A DNA stretch of 64,000 nucleotides from Phytophthora sp. 'mugwort'. Taxonomy: Eukaryota > Oomycota > Peronosporomycetes > Peronosporales > Peronosporaceae. Location of the stretch: contig JAUCEF010000007.1 in assembly GCA_033558025.1 (NCBI GenBank), forward strand, positions 8,432,001 through 8,496,000, written 5' to 3'. The notes beneath the pieces are model-generated. The model was not told where the DNA came from and ran no database searches. It was given only the letters and a program-made list of their open reading frames with translations. Shown here piece by piece: positions 44,204-55,366 of the stretch (its first letter is position 1; every line of letters starts with the position of its first letter). The position numbers and the translations under genes were made by a program.

Positions 44204-46384
44204 CTATAGGTTCCTCCCTAGAGCGCCATTGCCGTAGAAATATTCATGAGTGCTCAATGCCCCGCCGGTGCAATCGTTCGCATCCCCATTGGCAGCAGCG
44301 TTCACTGCAGCAGCGACAAGTGCCGATTGTTTACCACGATGGATCCGGTGCAGTCTTCGTAGTGCTCGTGAGATGCTTTCCCTCGCCTGACCTGCAGCTT
44401 CATCACCGAAAAACTCGGCCACATTAGCATTGTCCAGCGCTTCCTCGGCCTCTGAGAGTTTTTGCAGTGCTAACTCGATACATTGGCGCTTCTCTTGTAG
44501 CATCACACTTGGATCCACCATCGGTACCGACGAGGTGCGACCATCAGTGCGGTACACAAAAGCTCCCGATTGATTTGGATCGAAACTGGTTGGCAAGCCA
44601 GCGGCATCCATGAAGGCTGCTGCATGTTGCTGTTGTTGCAGTTGAAACTCCATCTGTTGCTCGTGCTGGACTTGTAGCTGCTGCGGAGATAAAGTTTGAT
44701 CACTTGTTTCTTGTCGTTCCTGCTGCTCGTGTTCCTCTTCTTGCAGCAATTGCTGGATATCAAAGAGTAGCTGCTGTTGCATTTGTTCACTTGAATCGTC
44801 ATCGATATAGAGCCAATGACGCACATCGTTCGCCAATTTGTTTAAATCCTCGACAAGATTCAGATTGCGCAGCATGGAGCAGAATTCCATCACCAAAGCC
44901 TCGTCGCTCTGTTCTCGCGGAGCCATCGACACTGGCGACGACAGAACAGAAGAATTACGCCCCAAGTTAGACTTGAGCCAGGCGTTTTGAATCGTCAATG
45001 GCGGGATTGCCGCCCACGCTTCGTCTAATAAGCTCATGGCGTCACTTAAATGTGGTACGCATCCAAGCGCCACACCAGCAGTACCCGCGGGCTTCTTCTC
45101 GGCGCGTTGTATCCGTCGATATTTCTCTTCGTCTGAAGCTTCAATGAAGCTTAATCGCTCCTGAAAGAGGCCGATCTTGTAGCGTCGCTTAAGGTCACAA
45201 ATGACTGTATCATGTGGAGAGTGGAACGAGTTCCCGTCGGTATGGAGAGAGTTTTGTAGGCTTGAAAGACAAGTCCGAGTGCCTGGTCTTAACGGCAAAA
45301 AGACCGTCGAGATATTCTCTTGCTGGAACTCAACCAGACGGCCGCCAGGGTTCTCCGCAACGAGTAGGACGGGGTGTGTCGTGCGTTTATGGACAGCAGG
45401 TAGAAAGACACGCTCGCACCAGTGTTTGAACGTGCGATCACTGCACCAAACCTCACGTTGACTGAGATAGGACGCCGCCATCCCGACTCCACTGTAGATG
45501 GCAGCTCCGTTACGAATGTAACCTCGAAGAAGCTGCGGATGCAACGCTGCAAAACACGCTGACACTTTGTCCTTCCCTACTACCAGCAGCGGAATCTTGT
45601 GTGTACCCGTTCCGTTCGCACATACCAACACTAATACACGCGCCAAGCTTCCAGGGGATGACGTCGCTCCGTTCCTCTCTATAGAAACTGCTGCAGCATC
45701 CGCGATCATCCCCGTGGTTTCTTGACTGGAAGAACCTGTCGTCGGCTCCGAAGCCACCTCGAGAGCTCTAGGCAACGCCTGGTAGAAGAGTCTCGCCTCG
45801 CTCATGGTATATACAAACTCGGGTCCGAGCTGCTTGACTCGATCACTCAGTCTGGTCCATTGTTGCGTCGTCTCGGACAGCTCCTTCTTCATTGCACTTT
45901 GCTGCGTCTCTAGTGGTCCCAGGCCAAGTGAAGGCGAAGGCCCCGTATGCAGCGACGCCGGCGTAAGGCCGTACCGGTTGCAGAAGCGGTAGTACCAGCC
46001 GTTCGAAGCCTTAAAGTCCTCCTTCATCTTGTGTCGTGTGGCCAGCAGCTTGGCCTTGGACTGCACGTGCGACACTAGCAGCGGCACCTTGCGGGCCCGA
46101 ACGCTGCAGATCCATTGGAACAGTTCGTCCTCGAACGGGACGTTCTTGGTGAAGCCGCCTCGCTGCCTCTTGTCCCGGAACCCGCCCGAGTCCGCGCCCG
46201 CGTCCGAGTAGCGCTTCTTGACCGACTGACTGACCTTCATGAGCTTGCTGATTGCGGCGGGGGTCACGCCATGCTGGCGAGCGCAGTCGGCTTTAGATAA
46301 CTGGCTCGAAGGGTCCTCCAGACTCGCGATGATCTCCATGCGCTCGCTGTCCGTCAGCCGCTTACCACGGCCTTTGCCCACCAT
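44204..46384 (-). CDS. pogo-transposase-derived protein, catalytically dead, 726 residues
   Basis: ATG at 46384, single exon, no stops. Residues 8-60 form a psq-type HTH (LTDSERMEIIASLEDPSSQL ... ITPAAISKLM-like), 85-145 a CENP-B/Tc5 HTH (FEDELFQWICSVRARKVPLL, WYYRFCNRYGL). A DDE_1-like fold runs 190-430, but its three acidic positions are replaced: YTMSEARLFYQALP where NMDET is usual, LLVAENPGG where VDNAPxH is usual, and LRPGTRTCLSSLQNSL where PLDQG is usual. A long Gln/Glu-rich region (545-625) and a helical end follow. Intact length with lost catalysis indicates a host-domesticated DNA-binding protein, comparable in principle to CENP-B, JRK or POGZ. It is in the gene-dense block next to THUMPD3. 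Confidence 0.85.
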   Translation of the reverse strand: MVGKGRGKRLTDSERMEIIASLEDPSSQLSKADCARQHGVTPAAISKLMKVSQSVKKRYSDAGADSGGFRDKRQRGGFTKNVPFEDELFQWICSVRARKVPLLVSHVQSKAKLLATRHKMKEDFKASNGWYYRFCNRYGLTPASLHTGPSPSLGLGPLETQQSAMKKELSETTQQWTRLSDRVKQLGPEFVYTMSEARLFYQALPRALEVASEPTTGSSSQETTGMIADAAAVSIERNGATSSPGSLARVLVLVCANGTGTHKIPLLVVGKDKVSACFAALHPQLLRGYIRNGAAIYSGVGMAASYLSQREVWCSDRTFKHWCERVFLPAVHKRTTHPVLLVAENPGGRLVEFQQENISTVFLPLRPGTRTCLSSLQNSLHTDGNSFHSPHDTVICDLKRRYKIGLFQERLSFIEASDEEKYRRIQRAEKKPAGTAGVALGCVPHLSDAMSLLDEAWAAIPPLTIQNAWLKSNLGRNSSVLSSPVSMAPREQSDEALVMEFCSMLRNLNLVEDLNKLANDVRHWLYIDDDSSEQMQQQLLFDIQQLLQEEEHEQQERQETSDQTLSPQQLQVQHEQQMEFQLQQQQHAAAFMDAAGLPTSFDPNQSGAFVYRTDGRTSSVPMVDPSVMLQEKRQCIELALQKLSEAEEALDNANVAEFFGDEAAGQARESISRALRRLHRIHRGKQSALVAAAVNAAANGDANDCTGGALSTHEYFYGNGALGRNL

Positions 46385-46519
46385 TGTTAATGGCGGTGTA
46401 CCTATCGAGTGAGCCCGAACCCAACGACGGGTTGGGATATTCCGGGTTCGGGAGTCTGATATGACAATTTGTATGCAGACGACAGGACAGGCTAAGTGTA
46501 GCCATAGAAGATTTGTCTA

Positions 46520-47888
46520 TTAATTTATATGGTCAAGTTGCAGTCTGCGTTTCTGGTCGATGGTGGACGTGTCCACTATTGACTGAGGCGGAGCGCAGGC
46601 GGGCTCGATGACGTAGATGCCGCCGCCCAGTCCGCCGATGCTCACCATGTGCTCAACCACGACACGGAAGGGCAGGTCCTTGATGACGCCCTTAAACAAC
46701 TTCTTCGACATGACTAACAGCACTGCTCGGCCCTCTGGACGCAGAACGCGGAGTAGCTCCTTGAGGACCTTCGGATACATCTGCAACATCGAATTCAAGG
46801 ACCAGCATGGGTATAAGTTCGAGCTCAAAGGAGTTGAGATGGGACGAGCTCAGTGTACCTTGTTGTTCTGGCGCTGGTTGCCGCATCGAACACCGAACGG
46901 CATGTCGATCATGACTCGGTCGACGCTGTGGCTGCGTAGAGGCAACCGCGTGCTATCCCAGCGAGCAATATCCACGGGGCGTGGTCGAGTAAGCGCGTTC
47001 TGACCGGCCTTACCCGACGGCAACTCGTCTAGCTCCCCTCCAAGAGCATAGACGCCATCATTCGTGAAATCAGCCGAACAGATCGGGAGCGTACCAATCC
47101 CGCACATCGAGTCCAGCACCACGTCGCCATATTGGTGCTGAACGAGTTGCAACATGAGGTACGCAGTGCTAGGACGCAGTGTCGAAACATACTGCGAATC
47201 AGCGAGCGCACTGCGACTTTCATTCGCCAACCTGTTGCGGAACTGGATCTTGCGTGGGTCAGCCAGCGCAATACCAGCCACCATGAACTTGTAGAAGATG
47301 ACCACCACCACTTCGAGATCGAACTCGGTCAGATTGACCCCCCAGCCGAGCTTCTCCACCACACGTGCACCAACCTCTCCTGCCACAACCTGTGAGTTGT
47401 ATTTGTGCTTGCCATCACGCACACACGAGCCTCGGAACTTGATCTCGCTGTCCTTAACAGGTCGCAATGCATGTTGCTTCCACAGCTTCACAGCCGAGTC
47501 CCAGTCAGCGTTCACCACGAGTTGCTACAACCACAACAATCCATGAGTCCAAACGTCACACTCACCACATGCTGTACCAGCCACTCACCCCGATCTGCTT
47601 CAAGCCAGCGTCGCTCTGTGTGTCAATCTCGTCGCTTTTTGCCAGCAGCGCCAGCATCGCCTGTACCGACCGCAGCTGCTGCACTTGAGCCGCTGACGAC
47701 TTGGTCCGCAGGATGATCTTTCCCACCGCTGCCTGGCCCTGCATCACCTGCATATAAGGTGGACGAGGGTTCTCCTGCACGCTGCATATCTCCAGACCTT
47801 CCACCTGTAGCTTGGACCGGATCTCTTCTTCCACCAGTGCCTCCAGTCCGCGCAGCACCAGCAGCAAATACGTTGACACCTCCGTCAT
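46520..47888 (-). CDS. THUMPD3-type tRNA (guanine-N2) methyltransferase
   Basis: Three exons, 47888-47589, 47527-46859 and 46780-46520, with introns of 61 and 78 bp, both phase 0; 409 residues. Residues about 126-185 are a THUMP domain (IKFRGSCVRDGKHKYNSQ, then FDLEVVVVIF and GIALADP), which binds tRNA. The methyltransferase core has LDSMCGIGTLPICSA (SAM loop, about 240) and MIDMPFGVRCG (about 306, the D-P-F/Y catalytic pattern in which this family has DLPFG), then VLRPEGRAVLLVMSK. The longer frame begins with TTG at 47903, so ATG 47888 is chosen. The family makes m2G in tRNA with TRMT112. Divergent from the PDZ gene, 143 bp away. Confidence 0.88.
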
Positions 47889-48031
47889 TTTTTTTCTTGT
47901 CAACCACTACTTTAGTCCCACGAAAGGGTGCCATCTGCCATACAAATTGCAAGTGAACTGCCGTTACAAATAATATATTTTGCGCTAAAGTATCAACAAA
48001 TCCGCACTATTGTCCGACTCAATTGACGTCG
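47889..48031. promoter_or_regulatory. shared divergent promoter region
   Basis: Only 143 bp separate two opposite start codons, so this stretch must hold both core promoters. I see no clear TATA; AATAATATATTTTG near 47,970 is AT-rich. Confidence 0.5.
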
Positions 48032-51000
48032 ATGGACCCGTCTAAGCTGCCGCTGTTCGCGCGTGGCCGGAGTATGTTGAGTGAGGCCTTGTCTCCGACC
48101 ACGAGACGCAGATTCGCCGGCTTCCTGGAGCCCGGGACGCCGTCGGAAGACTCTCCGAGTCAGTCTCCTTTTGCCTTTTCTCAGACTTCAAGTCCCGCGC
48201 CACCAATGAGCCGCACACCGTCAATTCGCCGTAGATCGGCGCTGTCTGACGCAGATTTTGATGGCGACAGCTCGAGCGACCGGAGTTTGGTGCAAATTTT
48301 ATGTAATTCGCGGCCTTTTCGGGTGCAATTGGCGCTGGAAAGGGGACACATCGTGGTATACGGGTTTGAACGCAGTGTTGACAAAGGAAAGAGAGGCCCA
48401 CTGGGAGATATCGAGAAGTCGGGTCTCGTACAGGTTGGCGACGTGTTGGTGGGTGTAAACGGACAAATGAGGAGGTTCTCGACGCTGGAGATGGCGCAGA
48501 TGACGTTGGCGAGCATGGAAATGCCGACGGTGCTGACGTTCCGACGCGTTCTGTGGATCAAGGAGACGCTGGGGGAATACACTGACAGACATATTGCTCG
48601 GTATTTAATGCTGCAAGACAGTTCCTTGGCACGTGCTCGTGGTGTGCAGGAAGGGGCATTGCTGGTTCAAGCATGTATTGAAGTGTTTGGCGAGAGTAAG
48701 TCGACAGTATTACTGGAAGACTACATCGACCACGTTGAGCAAGTGGTGCTGCCCTCGCTGGGTCTTCTGTCGGATACTGCTGCGAGTGACAAGAAGCGTC
48801 AGTTTGAGCAGATTAAACAAGTAATGGAGACGATTCACCAGTGTGTGGACGCTCGCAAGAAAAAGCAGATGAAGGCGTGGAATGCAGCCAAAAGCTCGAA
48901 TTACCGGCGGATTGAGATATTAGCTCGACAGCGTGCGAATATTAAGGATAAACTCGAGCGGATGCGCGAGAACAGGAAGGAATTACGACCGGAGAACCAC
49001 GTTTTATGGTCGGAGTACATTGAACTGCGCCACCTCTTGACACAACTAAGTGACAAAGTGGAGAAGTCGAAACAAGAGCACTATTTACCGGACTTTGAAC
49101 GTTATTCGCTGCGGTTCGGGAGTGACGGTGTCTACGTTGGTGTGGGAGATATATGGATCCCTTCTTTTCACGCTAAGTTCGCCATCGAGACGAGATCGAC
49201 TGCCCCTCACGTATCGCTTCATATCTCCACACCATCCGTGCATGGGCTTAAACTTCGCGTCACAAACTTTACCCTTGCGACCGAAGGACGTCTTCCGAGC
49301 TTTCATTGCGACGAATTGAACGTCGAGGCGCAACTTGTGGCTGACATTCCACTCGTCTTTGACTCCATTTCAGGGTGGACAGTTCCGCACGAAGAGTTAA
49401 ACGTCAAACTCATGAGTTTTGTTTACTATGAGCGGGAGACCAACAGCACGAAGCGCGGTAAGGACCACGATACGATCATGAAAATGTTTATCAACCGGAT
49501 GTTGCCATCTGTGGTGAGAGGCGCAGCTCAGCGATTGCTGTGCGTTGAGCTTGGCCCGCTTCTCCAGCGTCGTGAAGCTCATGTCGTAGTGTCAGGGGAG
49601 ATCAAGATCGGTGGACGGAAGCTGTCGGTATACGACGCAGCGCTCAACAACTCCAGCACAGAAACGACGCGTGAAAAAGACCGAGACTTCTCGGAGACGG
49701 CACGTGAGATCATGGCCATCTCAGACGACGAAGCGGAGGTTCTGTACACCATCTTCAAGACATTTCTCGACACCCACAACAACAACAAGACACTGTTTGG
49801 CAAGATAGAGACCCCCAGACTCTGCATTCGCAACCTGATCAGCTACTTCGAGCAATTCCACCAGACGCCACATTTAAAGGCACTCGCAAGCGAACTGTGG
49901 GGCCAAAGCATCCAGTTACTCTCATCAGCTCCTTCAACTTCACCGTCACGTAGAGACCAAGAAGGGGCGTCATCGTTCTCGTCAATCATCAATACTATTG
50001 AACAGATCAAGGAATATCCTGTGGACGTGTCGATTTCGCTAGTGGATGCTACCGTCCGCCTCGACTTATGCGAAGGAGCAGCGACATACTACACGGCACT
50101 GCAGCGTATCATTCGCAGAAGTATGGATACAAGCTCCGTTGGCCTCGCCAATTTGGCAGAGTTGAGGGATGGAACGTACTTGCAGAACAAACTGGCGCGA
50201 CTGGACGCCCGATACGAGAAGGTGACAAAGTTGTTGTCTTATGTCGCGACGAACGTGGACGTACTGGGCGTGATTTTCCGTGGTGTGCTCCCGAGTGAGG
50301 TTATGAGCCGCTTGTTCATTGAAGCTCGCGAATTTTCTGGCAAAGGCCCTTGTTCTGGATCTGTGGTGATTCCACTCACCGAGTTGGCAGCGTTATCCTC
50401 ACGTGAAGGGGTTGCAATCGAGACGCGGAAAGGAGACGAACCTCCGTCGGTCTTGACCAGAACGCACGAAAATGGAGCTTTGGTGCTGTCCAGGTTTTTG
50501 CTTGGCTCGCTTCAGGACAATAAATCGGACACTGAATTGCCGAGTGATCGCTTGAAGGTGGCCGTGAAGAATCCGTCGGTGCGCGTGCTAATCGAAGTAC
50601 CATCCGATGTGTCGCAGTTGAAACCTGGACAAACTCTCACCCCGTTTGCGCTGTCGCTGGTCACTGATGACCCTACCCAGCCCCCTAAATTGAAGGTCGA
50701 AACGGGGGACTTTGGCAAGTGTCAATACACAGCTGACAGCGTCACTTTGAGTGGAACAGTGTCGCAATTTCTGAACCGAACACAAGAATCGGCGGAGTCT
50801 TTGACGAGTGCGCAAGAGTCAGTAGCGTATGAGGGAGTACAACATCCAAATACCACATCAAACGGTGTCTGTGACACTAGCAACGAAGAGGAAGACAGCG
50901 TTTGGGACGAGTACTTGGAGTCGCCGTTTTTCAGTCTTCGGTTCCATTTCTTCACTTCGTGTCAAGTAACGCGGGACCACATTTTTTTGAGCGTTGGTAG

Positions 51001-51463
51001 CGCCTCATTAACAGAACCGAAGGTGGCCCAGCTCAAGCATCGTGTCTGCCTCGGCCAGTTGATACAAGACCTCGACATGCTCAGCGTCGTCGACTCGAAC
51101 GCGTCCAAGAGGAAGGCCGGCGCGAGGTTCCGGCACGCGCTGCATCAACGAGCTGCGGGAGCAGAGCGCCACGGCCCGTCTTCCGTTTCCAATTACTCGC
51201 AGAGACAGACGCTTTTCTCCCAGTCAAGCTTCACGTCTACCGATGACTTTGACGGCACCAGCGAGCCGGCGTCGGCGTATGAAATGGAGCTAGCAGAAAG
51301 TGAGGCAGATACCTCTCGACAAGATTTGCATGACAAAGTGGATAGTGGTGCAGCTTCAAAGGAATCGAGTCCAGGGGATACAGGAGATGACAATCAATTA
51401 CCACCACGTATTCAACCTAGTGTTCGCTCTGTAGATCATCACGAGAGCGCTCATTACTTTTGA
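48032..51463 (+). CDS. PDZ-domain protein with central lipid-binding-like region (unknown function)
   Basis: ATG at 48032 (the frame's earlier TTG is not used); 1,143 residues, single exon. A Ser/Pro-rich disordered N-terminus leads to a PDZ domain at about 85-175 (PFRVQLALERGHIVVYGF, then GDVLVGVNGQMRRFSTLEM). A helical, charged stretch follows (about 200-340; KKKQMKAW, RANIKDKLERMRENR). At about 350-480 the beta-rich segment (VYVGVGDIWIPSFHAKFAIE, VHGLKLRVTNFTL, LNVEAQLVADIPLVFD) resembles alternating TULIP/BPI or SMP-like strands, but this is only an impression. The C-terminal half is helical, then acidic and Ser-rich to the end (SAHYF). No enzyme motif. Possibly a membrane-contact or scaffold protein. 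Confidence 0.6.
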   Translation: MDPSKLPLFARGRSMLSEALSPTTRRRFAGFLEPGTPSEDSPSQSPFAFSQTSSPAPPMSRTPSIRRRSALSDADFDGDSSSDRSLVQILCNSRPFRVQLALERGHIVVYGFERSVDKGKRGPLGDIEKSGLVQVGDVLVGVNGQMRRFSTLEMAQMTLASMEMPTVLTFRRVLWIKETLGEYTDRHIARYLMLQDSSLARARGVQEGALLVQACIEVFGESKSTVLLEDYIDHVEQVVLPSLGLLSDTAASDKKRQFEQIKQVMETIHQCVDARKKKQMKAWNAAKSSNYRRIEILARQRANIKDKLERMRENRKELRPENHVLWSEYIELRHLLTQLSDKVEKSKQEHYLPDFERYSLRFGSDGVYVGVGDIWIPSFHAKFAIETRSTAPHVSLHISTPSVHGLKLRVTNFTLATEGRLPSFHCDELNVEAQLVADIPLVFDSISGWTVPHEELNVKLMSFVYYERETNSTKRGKDHDTIMKMFINRMLPSVVRGAAQRLLCVELGPLLQRREAHVVVSGEIKIGGRKLSVYDAALNNSSTETTREKDRDFSETAREIMAISDDEAEVLYTIFKTFLDTHNNNKTLFGKIETPRLCIRNLISYFEQFHQTPHLKALASELWGQSIQLLSSAPSTSPSRRDQEGASSFSSIINTIEQIKEYPVDVSISLVDATVRLDLCEGAATYYTALQRIIRRSMDTSSVGLANLAELRDGTYLQNKLARLDARYEKVTKLLSYVATNVDVLGVIFRGVLPSEVMSRLFIEAREFSGKGPCSGSVVIPLTELAALSSREGVAIETRKGDEPPSVLTRTHENGALVLSRFLLGSLQDNKSDTELPSDRLKVAVKNPSVRVLIEVPSDVSQLKPGQTLTPFALSLVTDDPTQPPKLKVETGDFGKCQYTADSVTLSGTVSQFLNRTQESAESLTSAQESVAYEGVQHPNTTSNGVCDTSNEEEDSVWDEYLESPFFSLRFHFFTSCQVTRDHIFLSVGSASLTEPKVAQLKHRVCLGQLIQDLDMLSVVDSNASKRKAGARFRHALHQRAAGAERHGPSSVSNYSQRQTLFSQSSFTSTDDFDGTSEPASAYEMELAESEADTSRQDLHDKVDSGAASKESSPGDTGDDNQLPPRIQPSVRSVDHHESAHYF

Positions 51464-52323
51464 GAACTTGGCGAAATGTTTGCCGCCAGGTCGGAACATT
51501 GCTTGCGGATCAGAGATTTTTTGGAAAGTTACCGACTTATTATAATTATACTTCGAAGTACCAAGAGGAATTTAACCGTGTTGTATTTAATGCCGTACGT
51601 TTGGTCCTTGTCAGGAAGAAGTATTTAAGTACACGCTGGTGATGATGGCGTTGGATATCCTCGCAATGGCGACAGATCTTGGAATCTAATACAGCAAAAA
51701 ATAGTGTTACGATTTGCATCGATGAAGACTGGTCATTATTGAATACATGTATGCAATACTTTGCCAGATGAAAACACGAGAGAAGCTTTGCCCAGCTTAA
51801 CGTAAACAGACCAGCATCTCCATCTCAGAAAAAGTTTACGTACCAACGCACCCCCATCGCGCAGGCCTCCCCGACACGTGATCGAAACAACGGATAGTAA
51901 CGTCAACACTATCAAAAACTTCCACGTTGATGTGATCGGCCTTTTCTGCTATATAGCTCGAGCGAAGTGAGCCAAGCAAGCTTCATTGCCCTTATCAACC
52001 CTCACACGTGACCAGCAGCGCGCTGCCTCCTTCTGAGACGAAAAGCGTTAGTACTGGCTAGTACATATGTCACCTGTCACGTCCCCGACCTACAAATTCT
52101 TACCATCAAAGGTCGCGAGCGTTAGCTTAATTCAATACCTCGAAGTTAAAGGTAATACAACGAGTTTTAGCATATTGTACTATTGTACAACAGAATAATA
52201 GTCACGCCACTTTATTGTACTGTCCCCAATTTAAATGCTATGATTGGCCTAAGCACTGCATTCTCTACCTCCCCCAGTCACACAGACATCTACCCTACAA
52301 GACACTCACGTCTTCCCCTTAAG
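51464..52323. other. intergenic, no gene seen
   Basis: 860 bp between the PDZ gene and the tepsin-like gene; AT-rich at 51,500-51,780 with no coding motif. Includes both transcript ends and the tepsin promoter. Confidence 0.45.
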
Positions 52324-55300
52324 ATGCACAGCCAGCGGCGGCCCACGCCCGAGTCGACGTACGCGTCACAGGCAGCCCGATGGAAGCAAGGCTTCAAGAC
52401 GCCAGTGCAGCAGCAGCCCACGCAACACCAGACGGACCTGGAGAACGCTCTCATCTCGGAGCTCTGCTCGTCCGTCGGTTCCTCGTCTTTCCCGCCGCGC
52501 GAAGTGCTACACAAACTACTGCGCTACCTGCACACACTGGATCACGACGTGCGTTGTAGATCCTCTTGAATTTGATATCCAGGTCTCTTTATGTTGATGC
52601 GGCTAACAAGTCTGACGTTATGTTGGCCCGCAGTACATCTGCGAGCTACTGGATGACAAGTTTGAGAGCCCGCTATGGCAGGTGAAGGCCAAGGCGCTGT
52701 CCGTGCTCAGTGCGCTATTGGGCAGCGCAGAGGCGGAGTTCTACAAGCAGTACTACAGCGGACGTCTGGACCTGCTCGAGGACCTGCGTACCGCCAGGAA
52801 GGACATGCTACGCAAGCGCGCAGATAAAGTTTATGTACTGCTGAGAGACTACGTGCCGCCGGATGAAGAGAGTCCTTTAGAGATGATGCGGAGAATGCAG
52901 GAAGAAGACACGGAGGAGACCGAGGCCAGAGCCGCTCCGGAGATGCACACGTTGATGCACACGTCGCCTGTCGTGACGTCTCAGCAGACGCCGCACGACT
53001 TAATGATGGACATGGACGACTCGCCACGCAGCAGCAGTGCACCGTTACCTGCCCCTGCGGTACAGGAAGGATCGGCGTTCGCGTTCTTAGCACAGCCAAC
53101 TCACCATCCACAACAGGAGTATGCACCCGCGCAGATGGCAGCTGAACCCATGACTCCTCCAGTCAGTAACTCGGCGTTTGGCTTCCTCTCTGCTAACGGT
53201 GATGAAGTGGACTTGCCGCCGCAAGCTGAAGCGCTAGCCCCACCAGCGCCTAGTGGGTCAGCGTTTAGCTTTATGGCAGCTTCGCCTCCTCAAAACGCCC
53301 ACCCCGAGCCTGACATGCCAGTACCCAGTGCGCCGCCTTTATCATTGAATTCTTCCAGTTTCAGCTTCGTGAATCAGGTATCTGTGACTGACAGCATTCA
53401 TGCACTTGAGCATGGTATTCCATCGGCATTCACGTTTACGGATGGACAACAGCACCAACAGCTGCAGCACCAACAGTCTGCACCATCAACTCAAACAGCT
53501 CCAGCGCCTGTGCTTCAACGTCGCCACACGGTATTTGATACATTACCTGAGCCGACGCTTTTGCAGCCAGCCCAGATGAACGGATCAGAGAAGGAAGAGA
53601 AGAAACAAGAAGAACCCGTGATACCAGACCCAATTCACGATGCCTTTGAAGGTTTAGATGCTAATGATGGAGCTCAAGCATTGGAATCATTTGACGCATA
53701 CAAACCGTCATCAGCCGCAATTTACGGCGAAATGGATGCACCAGAATCAACACAACCCACTGAGCCATTACGAGAAGTGATACTGGAAATCGAGGTTCCA
53801 CCAGGACCCATGGGTGTCATGCTGGACCGTACGATTCCGGACATGACTGTGGTTGAGCGGTTCGTGCCCTTACCGACTGGTGGACGTGGCTATCTTGAAC
53901 TTCATCCAGCTATCTGTCCAGGCTGCGCGTTGATTAGTATTAATTCCATTTACGTGGAGAACAAAGGGCTTGCTGAGGTGGGTCCCATTCTTGGCTCGTT
54001 AGCGAACGCACCGAAACTGCTACGCTTTAAGAAACTCATGACGCAAGGACGGGCTGCCAACCCTTCAACGCTTCAGGTACCTTACATTCCTCCCCCTTTG
54101 GAAGAAGAGGAAGATACTGCGACAGATGAAAAGAACGTGGAAGAGGACCAAGCACAACCCGAGTCGGAGGATATTCACACACCAGGAAGCTCGAGCGGTG
54201 AAGTGTTCATGACCCGGTTGAACGGCTACAGCACCAGTTTGGCCGAAATTGAGGCGAAGCTGAAAGAAATTGTCCGTCGTGAACACGGTGGACAGAGTAT
54301 CGTGGACCGTCGCAACCAACTAGCACAACTTCACGGCACAGTGGAAAAAATCCAGACACAAGGCATCGACTCGGTCATTTTTGGGGAGCACCGGCCGCCT
54401 AATTACGAAGAGGTCAAGCAGTTCCGCTCGACACTTGTACGTAGGGCTGACCATCTGGCTCGGCTCATTCAAAGCACTGCTAGTACAGACCCGCCTCCTT
54501 ATAGTAGTGTGGTAACGTCTGATGAGGAGAAGCACCCCGTATCGGCGTTTGCATTTGTTGGAGGGGACACGAACAGCACAGTCAACGACCCGCCTCTAGG
54601 CATTTCACAGCTGCAAGACGACTCGGGCTTCCAGTTTTTAAACGCCAACGCGAACCCTCACGTGGCTGATGTTCATAACGGGAATGTGATGGTGCCCACC
54701 CCGTCGACACCTGCACAAGCAGATAACTCGTATGGCTTCAGTTTCCTCCGCGACAATGCTCAGCAGCAGCCTGCAGTGACAGCCATTGCTGCCTCGGTTA
54801 CTGTTACTCAGACGCCGACTAGTCCATCGTCCAGTTTCAATGTGCAGTCGACGGATGGCGCCAAGCCGGAGGTTGAAGTGGCCACAAACGTGTTCGCTGG
54901 ACTCAGCTTGAAGGACTATACTAAGCAACAGCAACAGCCGATATTTGCTGGTCTCAGCTTGAAGGAGGACACTCAGCAACAGCCAGCGCCTGCACTGTAC
55001 GACACCTTGACGAAGAGCAGCCATGGTCGGCCTATGGGTATTAGTGACCTGGAGGCCTCGTTGCGCTCGACAGCCTCAGGTCGGATACCGATGGGAATTC
55101 AGTCGATAGACCATGCTCCGACCATTAGCGAGTCCACGCAGTCTTCGTTCGGGTTCATCTCGAACATTAACGCACAAGACCAGCCAGTGTTCGACAGCAC
55201 AACCAGCACGGAACCCACGTCGCCCACTGCGTTTGGCTTCATGCGGGGCAGTAACACGTCGTCCACGACACCGACCGTGGCCTCCTCGTCCGTTTCGCAG

Positions 55301-55366
55301 TCCCAATCCCAGCGTAGCGTACTACAAGAGCCCGAGCCGTCCATGTTCTCGTTCATCTCGAACTGA
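52324..55366 (+). CDS. tepsin-like AP-4 accessory protein with PDZ domain and many ear-binding motifs
   Basis: Two exons, 52324-52548 and 52634-55366 (85-bp intron, phase 0); 985 residues. ATG 52324 is the one just before the conserved domain; an ATG at 52240 in frame is possible. Residues about 30-140 form an ENTH/VHS-like helical domain (VLHKLLRYLHTLDHD, YICELLDDKFESPLWQVKAK). A PDZ-like domain lies at about 454-544 (PPGPMGVMLDRTIP, CALISINSIYV). Helical 605-690. The rest is disordered and holds eleven SAFxF-type motifs at about 222, 255, 284, 316, 339, 712, 739, 775, 912, 940 and 980, the last forming the C-terminus (SMFSFISN). It also holds FAGLSL twice (828, 845). Metazoan tepsin binds the AP-4 ears by S[AV]F[SA]FLN and LFxG[ML]x[LV], which these fit. 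Role: vesicle coat accessory at the TGN (family knowledge). Confidence 0.8.

Noticed and set aside
47595..47903. TTG-initiated longer start for THUMPD3
   Set aside because: An ATG lies five codons later directly before the conserved sequence.
52707..53126. Minus-strand ORFs inside the tepsin-like gene
   Set aside because: Shadows of the plus-strand gene.
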